A DNA stretch of 64,000 nucleotides from an uncultured Prevotellaceae bacterium (GTDB taxonomy: Bacteria; Bacteroidota; Bacteroidia; Bacteroidales; Bacteroidaceae), in the NCBI GenBank assembly GCA_900315745.1, contig ONAG01000007.1:1-64000 (forward strand), given 5' to 3'. The translations under genes were made by a program, and so were the position numbers. The stretch's first letter is position 1, and each line of letters begins with the position of its first letter. The notes under the pieces are model-generated. The model made no database searches. It had not been told where the DNA came from and worked only from the letters and a program-made list of their open reading frames with translations. Of the stretch, positions 1 through 7,784 are shown piece after piece.

Positions 1-1
1 C

Positions 2-520
2 AGCCTTGTCACCTCCCACGGGCTGATGGAGCATGGCGGCGCGTACTACTATGTCGGCGAGGCGTATTATCCCACATACATGGTGACCAGCACCGGCTTC
101 TCCACTACCACGGTGTTCAATGGATACCAGTACACCCATGCCGTAATAGTTAAGTTCGATGCCGATGGGAACATCCTCTGGGACAGTTGCTTCCCCATGG
201 ATCCCTCGTACAGGCCCATGCGGCTCATCCATTTCGTGGCGGCGGGGTTCGACGGGGGAAACGTCAGCGCCCTCTACCCCGACAAGAGGCTCCTCGTGTC
301 GAAGATGTTCAGCGACGCTGATGGCGAAGTGGTGCAGGACAAGCAGAAGGAGGTGATGGAGACCGGCGACGAGGACGAAGACGTGAGGAAGGCCAGGGAC
401 ACGGAGACCGCCTACTGGCATGGTGACAACTTCCTGGTATATGGCACGCAGATAGTGAAGAACAACGCCACCGGTGACCGAAGGAAGGTGATATTCATAA
501 ACAAATACTCGATAGAATGA
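2..520 (+). CDS. partial hypothetical protein, C-terminal part
   Basis: The reading frame is open from the window edge, so the true start lies upstream; an internal ATG at 26 is not evidence of a start. The visible 173 residues are rich in Tyr, Gly and acidic residues. A segment around VKFDADGNILWDS resembles beta-propeller or surface-protein repeats, and the tail has an acidic stretch (GDEDEDVRKARD). I do not recognise the family. The stop codon overlaps the next gene as ATGA (517-520), so the two are probably co-transcribed and translationally coupled, which suggests a surface or envelope role shared with the outer-membrane protein downstream. Base composition is clearly richer in G+C than the rest of the window. 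Confidence 0.6.
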   Translation, partial: SLVTSHGLMEHGGAYYYVGEAYYPTYMVTSTGFSTTTVFNGYQYTHAVIVKFDADGNILWDSCFPMDPSYRPMRLIHFVAAGFDGGNVSALYPDKRLLVSKMFSDADGEVVQDKQKEVMETGDEDEDVRKARDTETAYWHGDNFLVYGTQIVKNNATGDRRKVIFINKYSIE

Positions 521-941
521 CCATGAAAAAAATACGGAAACAATTGATGGGGGTCTTGCTGCTGTTGGCGGCAATGGCCCCACAATGCGCCGCCGCACAG
601 GCGTTTGACGGCGACATGGACGACAAGATTCATGTGGGGTACCTCGGCATGGAAGGGGTTTCCGGCATGGAGGTGGAATTCCTCTCCGGCTTGAGCGACT
701 ATTTCTCATACGGTGGCTTCGCAAGGTATGTCTTTGACAAGGACGTGAAGGAGAGGTTGAGTTGTTTTGACCTGGGAGGCTCCGCGTTGCCATCGGCGTG
801 AGGTACAACTTCAGCGAGCGTCTTGGCTTTTACGCCCGGGCGCAGAAAGGCCTGTTCGACGTGTTTCGCTCCAAAGAGTTCGACCACCCCTTCAGCGGTC
901 GCAAATTCTCATTCTCCGTGGGTCTGACCTACAGCCTTTAG
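517..941 (+). pseudogene. frameshifted outer-membrane beta-barrel-like protein
   Basis: The frame starting at 517 (more likely ATG at 523, giving MKKIRKQ) has a clear signal peptide (hydrophobic LLLLAAMAP, cleavage near AAAQA) and then alternating aromatic and hydrophobic residues, but stops at 801. From 780 the neighbouring frame continues with LRVAIGVRYNFSERLGFYAR and ends at a TAG at 939-941 after KFSFSVGLTYSL, a typical beta-strand ending with an aromatic near the C-terminus. One missing base near 770-781 explains both halves. Together they make a protein of about 140 residues, the size of a small porin-like barrel. This may be a real inactivating mutation or a sequencing error; the sequence alone cannot tell. 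The composition matches the upstream gene. Confidence 0.65.
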
Positions 942-1065
942 AAAGTGGACCGTCCTGTGTCGGCTATAAAGAAAGTGGTAAACAACGCCGCTGTATTCTG
1001 ATATCCTTATTTTTTCTACATAACATGGCATTCTGGGTTTGAGCCCTTGCAGGTGCACATGAAGA

Positions 1066-1102
1066 AATCGCCAACTATCTCATGATGAGAGGTTTGGCGA
1101 TT
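1066..1102. terminator. 37-base interrupted palindrome downstream of buk
   Basis: Two 9-base arms (AATCGCCAA and TTGGCGATT) and an inner 6-base pair (TCTCAT, ATGAGA) are all symmetric around base 1084. Read on the minus strand, the fold ends in TTGGCGATTTCTTC, a weak U-rich tract, so it may terminate the butyrate kinase transcript. It is also a possible relic of a mobile-element end. I see nothing else in 942-1146. Confidence 0.4.
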
Positions 1103-1146
1103 GCCGGTTTCTATGAAACATGTGTGTGAATCAAGGGATATGATTG

Positions 1147-2208
1147 CTATTTGTAAATCTTGATTTCCTGCTGACCATTAAGAGCCCGATATACATTATG
1201 AGCCAATGCCGTTAGCTCGTCTTCACCCGGATAGATAAACACAGGAGCCAAATACTCAAGCCTCTTCACGAGTCCGTCTGTTACATACTTGCTTTGAGAC
1301 ATCGCACCCGTGAGTATCACAGCATCTACATTGCCATAGGTCACTGGAGCCAAAGAAGCGAGGTATCTTGCAACGTTATAAATCATGGCATCAAGAATCA
1401 GACGTGCATGTTGGTCGCCGTCTTTTATTCTTTGTTCCACAATCCTGACATCGTTAGTTCCCAGATGGGCGGTAAGACCACTATGCCCATTTACCTTGCG
1501 TAGCATCTCCTTTTCGGTGTATTTTCCACTATAACAAAGCTGGATTAACTGGACGGAAGGCAAGGTGCCTGCACGTGAAGGACTGAAAGGTCCGTCGCCG
1601 CTAAGTGCGTCGCTGCATGCTATAGCTCTGCCATGGTGATGCATTGCAAACGATATGCCACTGCCAAGATGGCAAACTATCAAGTCTTGTTCTTCGTATT
1701 TCACACCATGTTCCTTGCAATAGCGCTTGGCTATCTCACGCTGGTTGAGCGCATGCCATATTGTCTGATGTGGTATTTCTGGCATTCCAGAGATACGGGC
1801 AACGTCTTCAAGTTCATCAACCACACCTGGATCTACCGTAAAAGCACGACATCCAGGTATTTCCTTGGCGATGCTGAGAGCTATTAACGAACCAAGGTTG
1901 CAAGCATGATGAAGACGAGGATGCATGGTGTCTTCTATGACTTTCTCGTTGAGCTCGTAAACGCCACTTTCTATTGGCTTCACCAAGCCTCCACGACCCA
2001 CTACCACATCAAAATCCATCCCATAGCCTTGACGATGCAATTCTTCAAGCAATTTATCCTTACGATAATCGAACTCATCCATGATGAACGGATAGCGACA
2101 TAGTTCTTCGTAAGGATGGTTGATGCATGCGTGCATTACGATTTCCTCGTCGATGAAGATTCCAACTTTGGTGGAAATCATTCCTGGGTTGATTGCAAGT
2201 ATTTTCAT
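1147..2208 (-). CDS. buk: butyrate kinase
   Basis: A 353-residue member of the acetate/butyrate kinase (ASKHA) family, full length for the butyrate kinase branch. It would interconvert butyryl-phosphate + ADP and butyrate + ATP (or branched-chain equivalents) in the cytoplasm. Visible family marks are the N-terminal phosphate loop (residues 6-13), VDPGVVDEL (125-133), HLGSGIS (180-186) and SGDGPFSPSRAGTLP (203-217). The N-terminal loop reads NPGMISTK, whereas the usual family motif is NPGSTSTK; two small polar residues are replaced by Met and Ile. No phosphate butyryltransferase gene (ptb) adjoins it, although ptb-buk pairs are common. The gene stands alone with its own promoter; xseA ends 142 bases upstream. 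Confidence 0.85.
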   Translation of the reverse strand: MKILAINPGMISTKVGIFIDEEIVMHACINHPYEELCRYPFIMDEFDYRKDKLLEELHRQGYGMDFDVVVGRGGLVKPIESGVYELNEKVIEDTMHPRLHHACNLGSLIALSIAKEIPGCRAFTVDPGVVDELEDVARISGMPEIPHQTIWHALNQREIAKRYCKEHGVKYEEQDLIVCHLGSGISFAMHHHGRAIACSDALSGDGPFSPSRAGTLPSVQLIQLCYSGKYTEKEMLRKVNGHSGLTAHLGTNDVRIVEQRIKDGDQHARLILDAMIYNVARYLASLAPVTYGNVDAVILTGAMSQSKYVTDGLVKRLEYLAPVFIYPGEDELTALAHNVYRALNGQQEIKIYK

Positions 2209-2252
2209 ATCTTATTAGATTTGGCTAACAATGGCTAAGCGAATATTTAATG

Positions 2253-2284
2253 CAAAATTATGTTTTTATATGGAATAATCCAAG
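2253..2284 (-). promoter_or_regulatory. Bacteroidota-type promoter for buk
   Basis: On the minus strand a TAATTTTG -7 box (2260-2253) follows a CTTG -33 box (2284-2281) with a 20-base spacer. The expected transcript start is about 40 bases before the buk ATG. Confidence 0.6.
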
Positions 2285-2349
2285 AAAACGGCACAAAAAA
2301 TTTTATCCAACCACACTTTATTGTGTCATCCACATATATACAAATGCTT

Positions 2350-3651
2350 TCAACTCACGACAGACTTGAATCTGCCATTTTTCACTTGCGTCTCTATAAC
2401 GCTGCCTTCAGAAACAACATCGAGATTGGTGACCGCCCTACCCTCATGCCATGTGATGCTATATCCTCTTTCCAATATCTTGACTGGGTCTAACGCTTCA
2501 ATTTTATTCATGAGCATATCCATGCGATGCCTTTCGTTGGTCATCTTCTGATTGGAATACAAAACAAGCAGTTGGTCGTTTTTCTCTATTTGTTGCTGTT
2601 GGCGAAAAAGATAAGACTCAGCAAGGTTGCCCATTCGTTTCTGGATGGCATCCAGACGTCCTATTTGAGTTATTGAAACCACGGAAAACAATGATGGTAT
2701 TTGAATTGACAAGTGTCTCAGACGAGCTTTCTCACTGACCATGCGGCTTGTAACAACATTTACAAGACGCTGACTTGCGCGGTCGATGGCAAGTTCTGCC
2801 ATGTGAAGATGGTCTATGAGAAACGCAGCAGCGGCTGTTGGTGTCTTCACACGTGTATTTGCCACCATGTCGAGTATGCTTTCATCGCGATCATGACCAA
2901 TGGCAGTAATAACCGGCAATGGAAAATTAGCCACGTTGAAGGCAAGGTTGTATGTGTCGAAGCCAGACAAATCGCATGTGGCTCCCCCACCCCTTGTTAT
3001 TACCACGCAGTCGTATTCTTCTATTTTATCATTTATCATGTTGAGTGCATCAACAACACTACTTTCCACTTGTTCTCCTTGCATTATGGCAGGGAAAAGA
3101 GTAGTCTTGAAAATGTAACCATATTCATTCTCGCTGAGGTGTTTGCAGAAATCTCCATATCCTGCTGCAGATTCACTTGATATCACGGCTATGTGTTGTG
3201 CAAACATAGGTAAAGGCAAAGCCTTGTTGTCATAAAAGGTACCTGTAGCCTTAAGTTCCTTGATGATGCGTTCCCGTTTCAACGCCATGTCCCCAACGGT
3301 AAAAGTAGGGTCTATATCCTGAACAATCCACGAAAAACCATAGTTTTCATGGAATTGTGGTGTCACATTCAATAGAACCTTCATCCCCGGGGACAATTCT
3401 TTTTGAGTGACAGTAAAGAAATGGGCTTTTACCAATGTCCATTTGCTACGCCAGCATTTTGCCGACGCCCGCGCTACAGGGGTATTTGATTTCTCTTCTT
3501 TTTGTATCAATTCCATGTAGCAATGCCCTGAGCGCTCAGATTTTTCAGCTATTTCCGCTTGAACCCAATAAGTGCCGTTCATTTCATGGTTAATCAAGTC
3601 TCTAACCATTCCATTAAGCTCCAAAAGGGTCATTTCGTGTCTTGTTGTCAT
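2350..3651 (-). CDS. xseA: exodeoxyribonuclease VII large subunit
   Basis: A 433-residue XseA, the catalytic large subunit of exonuclease VII, which degrades single-stranded DNA to oligonucleotides during repair. An N-terminal OB-fold DNA-binding region (about 5-115) is followed by the Exonuc_VII_L core, with RGGGA (220-224) and GHDRDESILD (252-261) as recognisable family motifs, then a coiled-coil-rich C-terminal half. The start overlaps the stop of the upstream subtilase gene by four bases, so the two form one operon. The small subunit gene xseB, which often follows xseA, is not here: only 141 bases separate xseA from buk and they hold no suitable ORF. Confidence 0.92.
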   Translation of the reverse strand: MTTRHEMTLLELNGMVRDLINHEMNGTYWVQAEIAEKSERSGHCYMELIQKEEKSNTPVARASAKCWRSKWTLVKAHFFTVTQKELSPGMKVLLNVTPQFHENYGFSWIVQDIDPTFTVGDMALKRERIIKELKATGTFYDNKALPLPMFAQHIAVISSESAAGYGDFCKHLSENEYGYIFKTTLFPAIMQGEQVESSVVDALNMINDKIEEYDCVVITRGGGATCDLSGFDTYNLAFNVANFPLPVITAIGHDRDESILDMVANTRVKTPTAAAAFLIDHLHMAELAIDRASQRLVNVVTSRMVSEKARLRHLSIQIPSLFSVVSITQIGRLDAIQKRMGNLAESYLFRQQQQIEKNDQLLVLYSNQKMTNERHRMDMLMNKIEALDPVKILERGYSITWHEGRAVTNLDVVSEGSVIETQVKNGRFKSVVS

Positions 3652-5063
3652 TGCCTTTTTTGCTTGATGATTTTGTATGCTACAGAAAAATCGGGTACTC
3701 CATAACCAAATACGTTGTTTGGGGTGGAATAGTTGTCGGCACTTCTCCTTATTGCATCCATCACCTCCATCGCCGTCTTATTCCTTGCGCTTTGCCAAAG
3801 ACATGCCACCATGCCCGAAATTATTGGTGCCGCAAACGAAGTCCCCATGTCGTTGCTGATGTTTCCTCGTCCATTGATCACTGCCGTGCCACTTCCCAAA
3901 GCCATGATGTCGGGCTTTACTCTTCCATCATCCGATGGACCGACAGAAGAAAAAACGGCATTTTTCCTCTTTTCGTTGACTGCTCCTACAGCCAAAATGT
4001 TGTGAGCATCAGCTGGGAAGTTGATTTTTTTCCATGTTCCCATCCCCTCATTTCCCGCACTATTTACATGCACGATGCCCTTTGAAGCAAGTCGTGAAGC
4101 TGTACGTGAGATAAGCGCATGCGCTCCATCGAGTTCAGAGTAGCCATGGTCCATCTTGTTGTCATCAAAATCCTGATAGCCAAGTGAACTGCTTATAATG
4201 TCAGCGCCTACAGAATCCGCAAACTCAGCCGCGGCAGCCCAATAATCTTCTTCAGCTAAAGTTTCAGTGCTCGTGTCTTCAGCTCTTAGCAACCAATAAT
4301 CTGCTTCGGGTGCAGTGCCAACGAAAATGCCAGGTTGATTTATAGCCATGGTTGACAAGACCCTTGTGCCATGGTCGTGTTCTTCATAAAAATCAGTAGC
4401 CTTGAATGCTACAAAGTCTTTTATCCCTATAATGTTGGCTTCTTTCATGGCTGGAATCCTGTCAACATTCATAAAGCCGCCATCAAGCACGGCAATTGTC
4501 ATGCCCCTACCCTTGAAACCCATATTATGCAATGCCTTGCCTTTAACAAGGTCTATATTGAGGGCAGCCGCCCCATATTCATCGTCTTGTGCTTTAGACT
4601 CCAAAGTCTCACTTACCCTATAACGTAAAGGTGGAGTGATTGAGTCTGGCGACTCAAACACCTTTTTGGTATCCAAGACGAAAGGCAAAGCCTCAATAGG
4701 CTTGACGAGCGAATTGTCATGAACAAGTACAAGAACAGTGTTGTTCCATTTGCTTTTGCTTACGACTTCCACCCCCTTCATATTGCCTATTGTCTCTATA
4801 TATGCAGGTGTCTGTGGCAGGTCGGTAGAATCGAGAGGAAGTCCTTGTTTATTACGTCGTTCCAAAGACTTGGCGGACAAGAACTCCCATGGCCTTAGAA
4901 GAGAATACGGCGTTCCTTTTTTGTTGCATAGACTAACACGGTACAAATATGTCTTCCCACCTGGAAATTTGGCTTTTTCTCCTTTATCTGAAAAAGCGGG
5001 GATTGCCATCATGGTAGCCAAAAGCCATATTAGGGTTCGTCTGATTCTGTTTGTCATAAGCAT
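3648..5063 (-). CDS. secreted subtilisin-like serine protease (S8)
   Basis: A subtilase of about 470 residues with an N-terminal signal sequence (TNRIRRTLIWLLATMMAIPAFS), a propeptide-like region and a peptidase S8 domain. Counted from the GTG at 5090, the catalytic triad is Asp203 (AVLDGGF), His240 (HDHGTRV) and Ser418 (GTSFAAP), with the oxyanion Asn in NSAGNEG. The frame opens at that GTG, but a -7 box lies at 5094-5101, which puts transcription start at or after the GTG. I therefore place the start at ATG 5063 (ATG 5057 is equally possible). It overlaps xseA by 4 bases. No C-terminal sorting domain is evident, so it is probably periplasmic or outer-membrane associated; the substrate is unknown. 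Confidence 0.88.
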   Translation of the reverse strand: MLMTNRIRRTLIWLLATMMAIPAFSDKGEKAKFPGGKTYLYRVSLCNKKGTPYSLLRPWEFLSAKSLERRNKQGLPLDSTDLPQTPAYIETIGNMKGVEVVSKSKWNNTVLVLVHDNSLVKPIEALPFVLDTKKVFESPDSITPPLRYRVSETLESKAQDDEYGAAALNIDLVKGKALHNMGFKGRGMTIAVLDGGFMNVDRIPAMKEANIIGIKDFVAFKATDFYEEHDHGTRVLSTMAINQPGIFVGTAPEADYWLLRAEDTSTETLAEEDYWAAAAEFADSVGADIISSSLGYQDFDDNKMDHGYSELDGAHALISRTASRLASKGIVHVNSAGNEGMGTWKKINFPADAHNILAVGAVNEKRKNAVFSSVGPSDDGRVKPDIMALGSGTAVINGRGNISNDMGTSFAAPIISGMVACLWQSARNKTAMEVMDAIRRSADNYSTPNNVFGYGVPDFSVAYKIIKQKRQ

Positions 5064-5093
5064 TGTGTTGTAAATGGTATTCGAAATCACCTA

Positions 5094-5101
5094 CAAAAAT
5101 A
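5094..5101 (-). promoter_or_regulatory. -7 box for the subtilase-xseA operon
   Basis: TATTTTTG on the minus strand fits TAnnTTTG. A CTTG lies 22 bases upstream (5127-5124), slightly longer than the usual spacing. This position is what argues against the upstream GTG start of the protease. Confidence 0.5.
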
Positions 5102-5152
5102 AGTCAAATCTTTGAAAAAAGGACAAGGCAAGCGAAAAAAAAGGATGGTGCT

Positions 5153-5184
5153 ATTGAAAAATAAAGAATTAATGACTAATTTTG
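5153..5184 (+). promoter_or_regulatory. Bacteroidota-type promoter for the MATE operon
   Basis: ATTG (5153-5156), a 20-base spacer and TAATTTTG (5177-5184). It predicts a 5' leader of about 50 bases before the TTG start at 5243. Confidence 0.65.
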
Positions 5185-5242
5185 CAAATCTCATAAATAA
5201 TCATGGTTTTTCACCTGTCAAAATAAAAAATCAGAAAACGCT

Positions 5243-6613
5243 TTGAACAACAACAAGCAAGCCACATTGGAATTAGGCACAAAGCCTGTTGGCAAATTGC
5301 TGACGCAATATGCACTTCCTGCCATTGTTGCGATGTCTGCCTCATCGTTATACAATACGATAGACAGCATTTTCATAGGCAAAGGTGTTGGAGCATTGGC
5401 AATATCAGGCCTTGCCATCACATTCCCTTTCATGAATTTGTCGGGAGCCTTCGGAGCAGCTGTAGGTGTAGGTTCCTCTACCATGATATCAGTGCGTTTA
5501 GGTCAGAAAGACTATGCCACGGCTCTCAATATATTCGGCAATTGCATAAGTTTGAATGTCCTGATTGGTTTGGCGTTTGCAACCATCACATTGTTGTTTC
5601 TCGACCCCATCTTGCTCTTTTTCGGAGCAAGCGAGCAAACTTTGCCATACGCAAGGGAATACATGCAAATAATATTGTTGGGTAATGTCATAACGCACAT
5701 GTACCTTGGCATGAATGCCGTTTTGCGTGCTGCAAGCAAGCCACGACAAGCAATGTATGCCACCATTTTTACGGTTGTGCTTAACACCATACTCGACCCG
5801 TTGTTCATCTATGTTTTTCACTTGGGCATTCGCGGCGCAGCTTTTGCAACCGTCCTTGCACAATTTGTTGCCATGTGCTGGCAAGGTTTCCTCTTCTCTG
5901 ACAGACGGGGAATCATCCATTTTGAGCGCGGCATTTACAAGTTGAAAAGCAACATAGTGAAAAACATAGTGGGAATAGGATTGTCTCCATTCCTCATGAA
6001 CGTCACCGCATGTCTCGTCGTCATAGTCTTCAACAAGAGTCTGTATGCTTATGGCGGCGACCTTGCCGTAGGTGCTTACGGCATCGTCCACCGCATATCG
6101 TTCATATTCCTGATGGTGGTGTTTGGTCTTAATCAAGGAATGCAGCCCATAGCCGGTTACAATTATGGAGCCATGCAGTTCGACCGCATGATGCTCGTAC
6201 TGAAATACACCATTACAGCAGCCACAGTCATTTCCGTTTTGGGATGGATTGTCAGCGAATTCATGCCATATTATTGTTCGATATTATTCACAGACGACAG
6301 TAAGCTGATAGCCTTCTCCGAACGAGGATTGAAAGTGGCAAATTTGGCGTTGCCAATTGTAGGCTTCCAAATAGTAGTCACCAATTTCTTCCAAAGCATT
6401 GGAAAGGCAAAAATAAGCATATTTCTATCCTTGTCGAGACAATTGCTGTTCTTGTTGCCTGTTTTGCTCATACTTCCTCGATACATGCAGCTGGATGGGG
6501 TGTGGGCATCCTTCCCCATTTCGGATACCATATCTTTTGTAGTGGCGTTAGCCATTTTGATAAAATATATGCGCCATTTCTCAAAATTGCATAAACAAAG
6601 AGAATATGCCTGA
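5243..6613 (+). CDS. MATE family multidrug efflux transporter
   Basis: A 456-residue integral membrane protein with about twelve hydrophobic segments. The opening GTKPVGKLLTQYALPAIV and the internal GVGALAISGLAITFPF and LRAASKPRQAM segments are typical of MATE (NorM/DinF-like) Na+- or H+-coupled drug and metabolite exporters. The start is a TTG at 5243: the frame is open back to 5201 but holds no ATG or GTG, and the family N-terminus aligns with MNNNKQATLELG. The last 8 bases overlap the next gene, so it heads a three-gene operon with a nucleoside-kinase-like gene and a phosphoesterase. The substrate cannot be read from sequence. Confidence 0.88.
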   Translation: MNNNKQATLELGTKPVGKLLTQYALPAIVAMSASSLYNTIDSIFIGKGVGALAISGLAITFPFMNLSGAFGAAVGVGSSTMISVRLGQKDYATALNIFGNCISLNVLIGLAFATITLLFLDPILLFFGASEQTLPYAREYMQIILLGNVITHMYLGMNAVLRAASKPRQAMYATIFTVVLNTILDPLFIYVFHLGIRGAAFATVLAQFVAMCWQGFLFSDRRGIIHFERGIYKLKSNIVKNIVGIGLSPFLMNVTACLVVIVFNKSLYAYGGDLAVGAYGIVHRISFIFLMVVFGLNQGMQPIAGYNYGAMQFDRMMLVLKYTITAATVISVLGWIVSEFMPYYCSILFTDDSKLIAFSERGLKVANLALPIVGFQIVVTNFFQSIGKAKISIFLSLSRQLLFLLPVLLILPRYMQLDGVWASFPISDTISFVVALAILIKYMRHFSKLHKQREYA

Positions 6614-7241
6614 AGAAAGAATAATCATAAACATTGGTCGCCAATTAGGTAGTGGTGGCAGGACAATAGGCAAAATGCTTGCCCAAGAGTTAGACTGTAA
6701 GTTTTACGACAAGGAGATTCTGTATTTGGCCGCGAAGGAAAGCGGATTCAGCGAGAGCTTTTTTGCACAGCATGATGAAAACAAGCATTTCTTCAAGACC
6801 TTGTTTCATCTTCACGCCCAACATGTCAGCGACAACAATTTCTATCCCAACAAGTTCTCTCAAGAAAGCTTGTTCCAGTTCCAAGCAGATGCAATATTGA
6901 AAGCATCCAAGGAAGGGAGGTGCGTATTCGTAGGAAGGTGCGCCGACTACATCCTCAGGGACAATCCGTATGCTGTCAACATCTTCATCACTGCAGACCT
7001 TGATTTTCGAATCGCTCAAGTGTCCAAACGCCATGAATGTAGTCGAGATGAAGCCCTGAAAATCATTCATGACAAAGAAGACAAACGTGCCAATTACTAC
7101 AATTACTACACAGGCAAGAAATGGGGAAATGCAGCCTCGTATGACCTCTGTGTCAACGTTTGTGCCTTAGGTATGGAAGAAACCAAAAACATGCTGGTAA
7201 AGTTTATAAGGGAAAAGGCAGCCAAAAACAACCGAAAATGA
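6606..7241 (+). CDS. cytidylate kinase-like family protein
   Basis: A 211-residue P-loop kinase of the cytidylate kinase-like family (AAK6-type, related to Cmk but a separate clade common in gut anaerobes). The nucleotide-binding loop is GRQLGSGGRTIG (11-22), preceded by the IIINI strand. VFVGRCADYIL is the second family block, and an Arg-rich lid (FRIAQVSKRHE, DKRANYYNYYTG) follows. The likely activity is phosphorylation of a nucleotide or a small metabolite; CMP has not been shown for most members. It overlaps the MATE gene by 8 bases and shares an ATGA junction with the phosphoesterase gene, so translation is coupled on both sides. Confidence 0.8.
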   Translation: MPEERIIINIGRQLGSGGRTIGKMLAQELDCKFYDKEILYLAAKESGFSESFFAQHDENKHFFKTLFHLHAQHVSDNNFYPNKFSQESLFQFQADAILKASKEGRCVFVGRCADYILRDNPYAVNIFITADLDFRIAQVSKRHECSRDEALKIIHDKEDKRANYYNYYTGKKWGNAASYDLCVNVCALGMEETKNMLVKFIREKAAKNNRK

Positions 7242-7732
7242 AAAGAATTGGCATAATAAGTGACACGCACTCATTTTGGGACGACCGCTATTTAGAGTAT
7301 TTTGAGCCATGCGACGAGATTTGGCATGCTGGCGACATTTGTTCCATGGAATTGGCTGAGCGGCTTGCATCTTTTAGGCGATTGAGAGCTGTATGTGGCA
7401 ATTGTGATGGTGGCGACTTGCGACTAATGTATCCTGAATTGTTACGATTCAAGTGTGAAGAAGTGGATGTACTCATGAAACATATAGGAGGCTATCCCGG
7501 CAAATACGATTCCAGCATAGTGCGCATAATGCAATCCAACCCTCCCCAACTGTTCATTAGCGGACATTCACATATCTTGAAAATAAAATATGACAATATG
7601 CTGAACTTGCTCCATATCAATCCCGGTGCTGCCGGACTGCAAGGATGGCAAAAGGAGAGAACTTTGGTAAGATTGGCTATTGAAGGCAATAAATTTACTG
7701 ATTGTGAAGTTATTTCCTTAGGTGGCAGATAA
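7238..7732 (+). CDS. YfcE/MJ0936-type metallophosphoesterase
   Basis: A 164-residue calcineurin-like phosphoesterase. The ATG at 7238 is chosen because it overlaps the upstream stop (ATGA) and places the first metal motif SDTHS at residues 8-12, as in the family; a longer frame from 7160 would only add sequence overlapping the kinase gene. Other metal-binding motifs follow in order: HAGDI (about 31-35), GNCDGG, SGHSH and the closing NPGAAG. YfcE-like enzymes hydrolyse phosphodiesters in the presence of Mn2+; the natural substrate is unknown. It is the last gene of the MATE operon, whose combination suggests nucleotide or phosphorylated-metabolite handling. Confidence 0.87.
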   Translation: MKRIGIISDTHSFWDDRYLEYFEPCDEIWHAGDICSMELAERLASFRRLRAVCGNCDGGDLRLMYPELLRFKCEEVDVLMKHIGGYPGKYDSSIVRIMQSNPPQLFISGHSHILKIKYDNMLNLLHINPGAAGLQGWQKERTLVRLAIEGNKFTDCEVISLGGR

Positions 7733-7784
7733 AAGGCACATGTTTTTCAAATGTAAAAATGTTTAATCATAATTAAGAAAGACT

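Noticed and set aside
767..1042. 91-codon plus-strand ORF
   Set aside because: It overlaps the frameshifted membrane protein in the wrong frame and runs into the intergenic sequence; the barrel-like frame from 780 is more convincing.
941..1146. insertion-sequence remnant
   Set aside because: A repeated GAAAGTGG and a palindrome are present, but no transposase fragment and no flanking target duplication can be shown.
5498..6136. 212-codon minus-strand ORF
   Set aside because: It is the shadow of the MATE gene, whose protein has clear membrane segments and family motifs; the His-rich shadow is a by-product of the hydrophobic codons.
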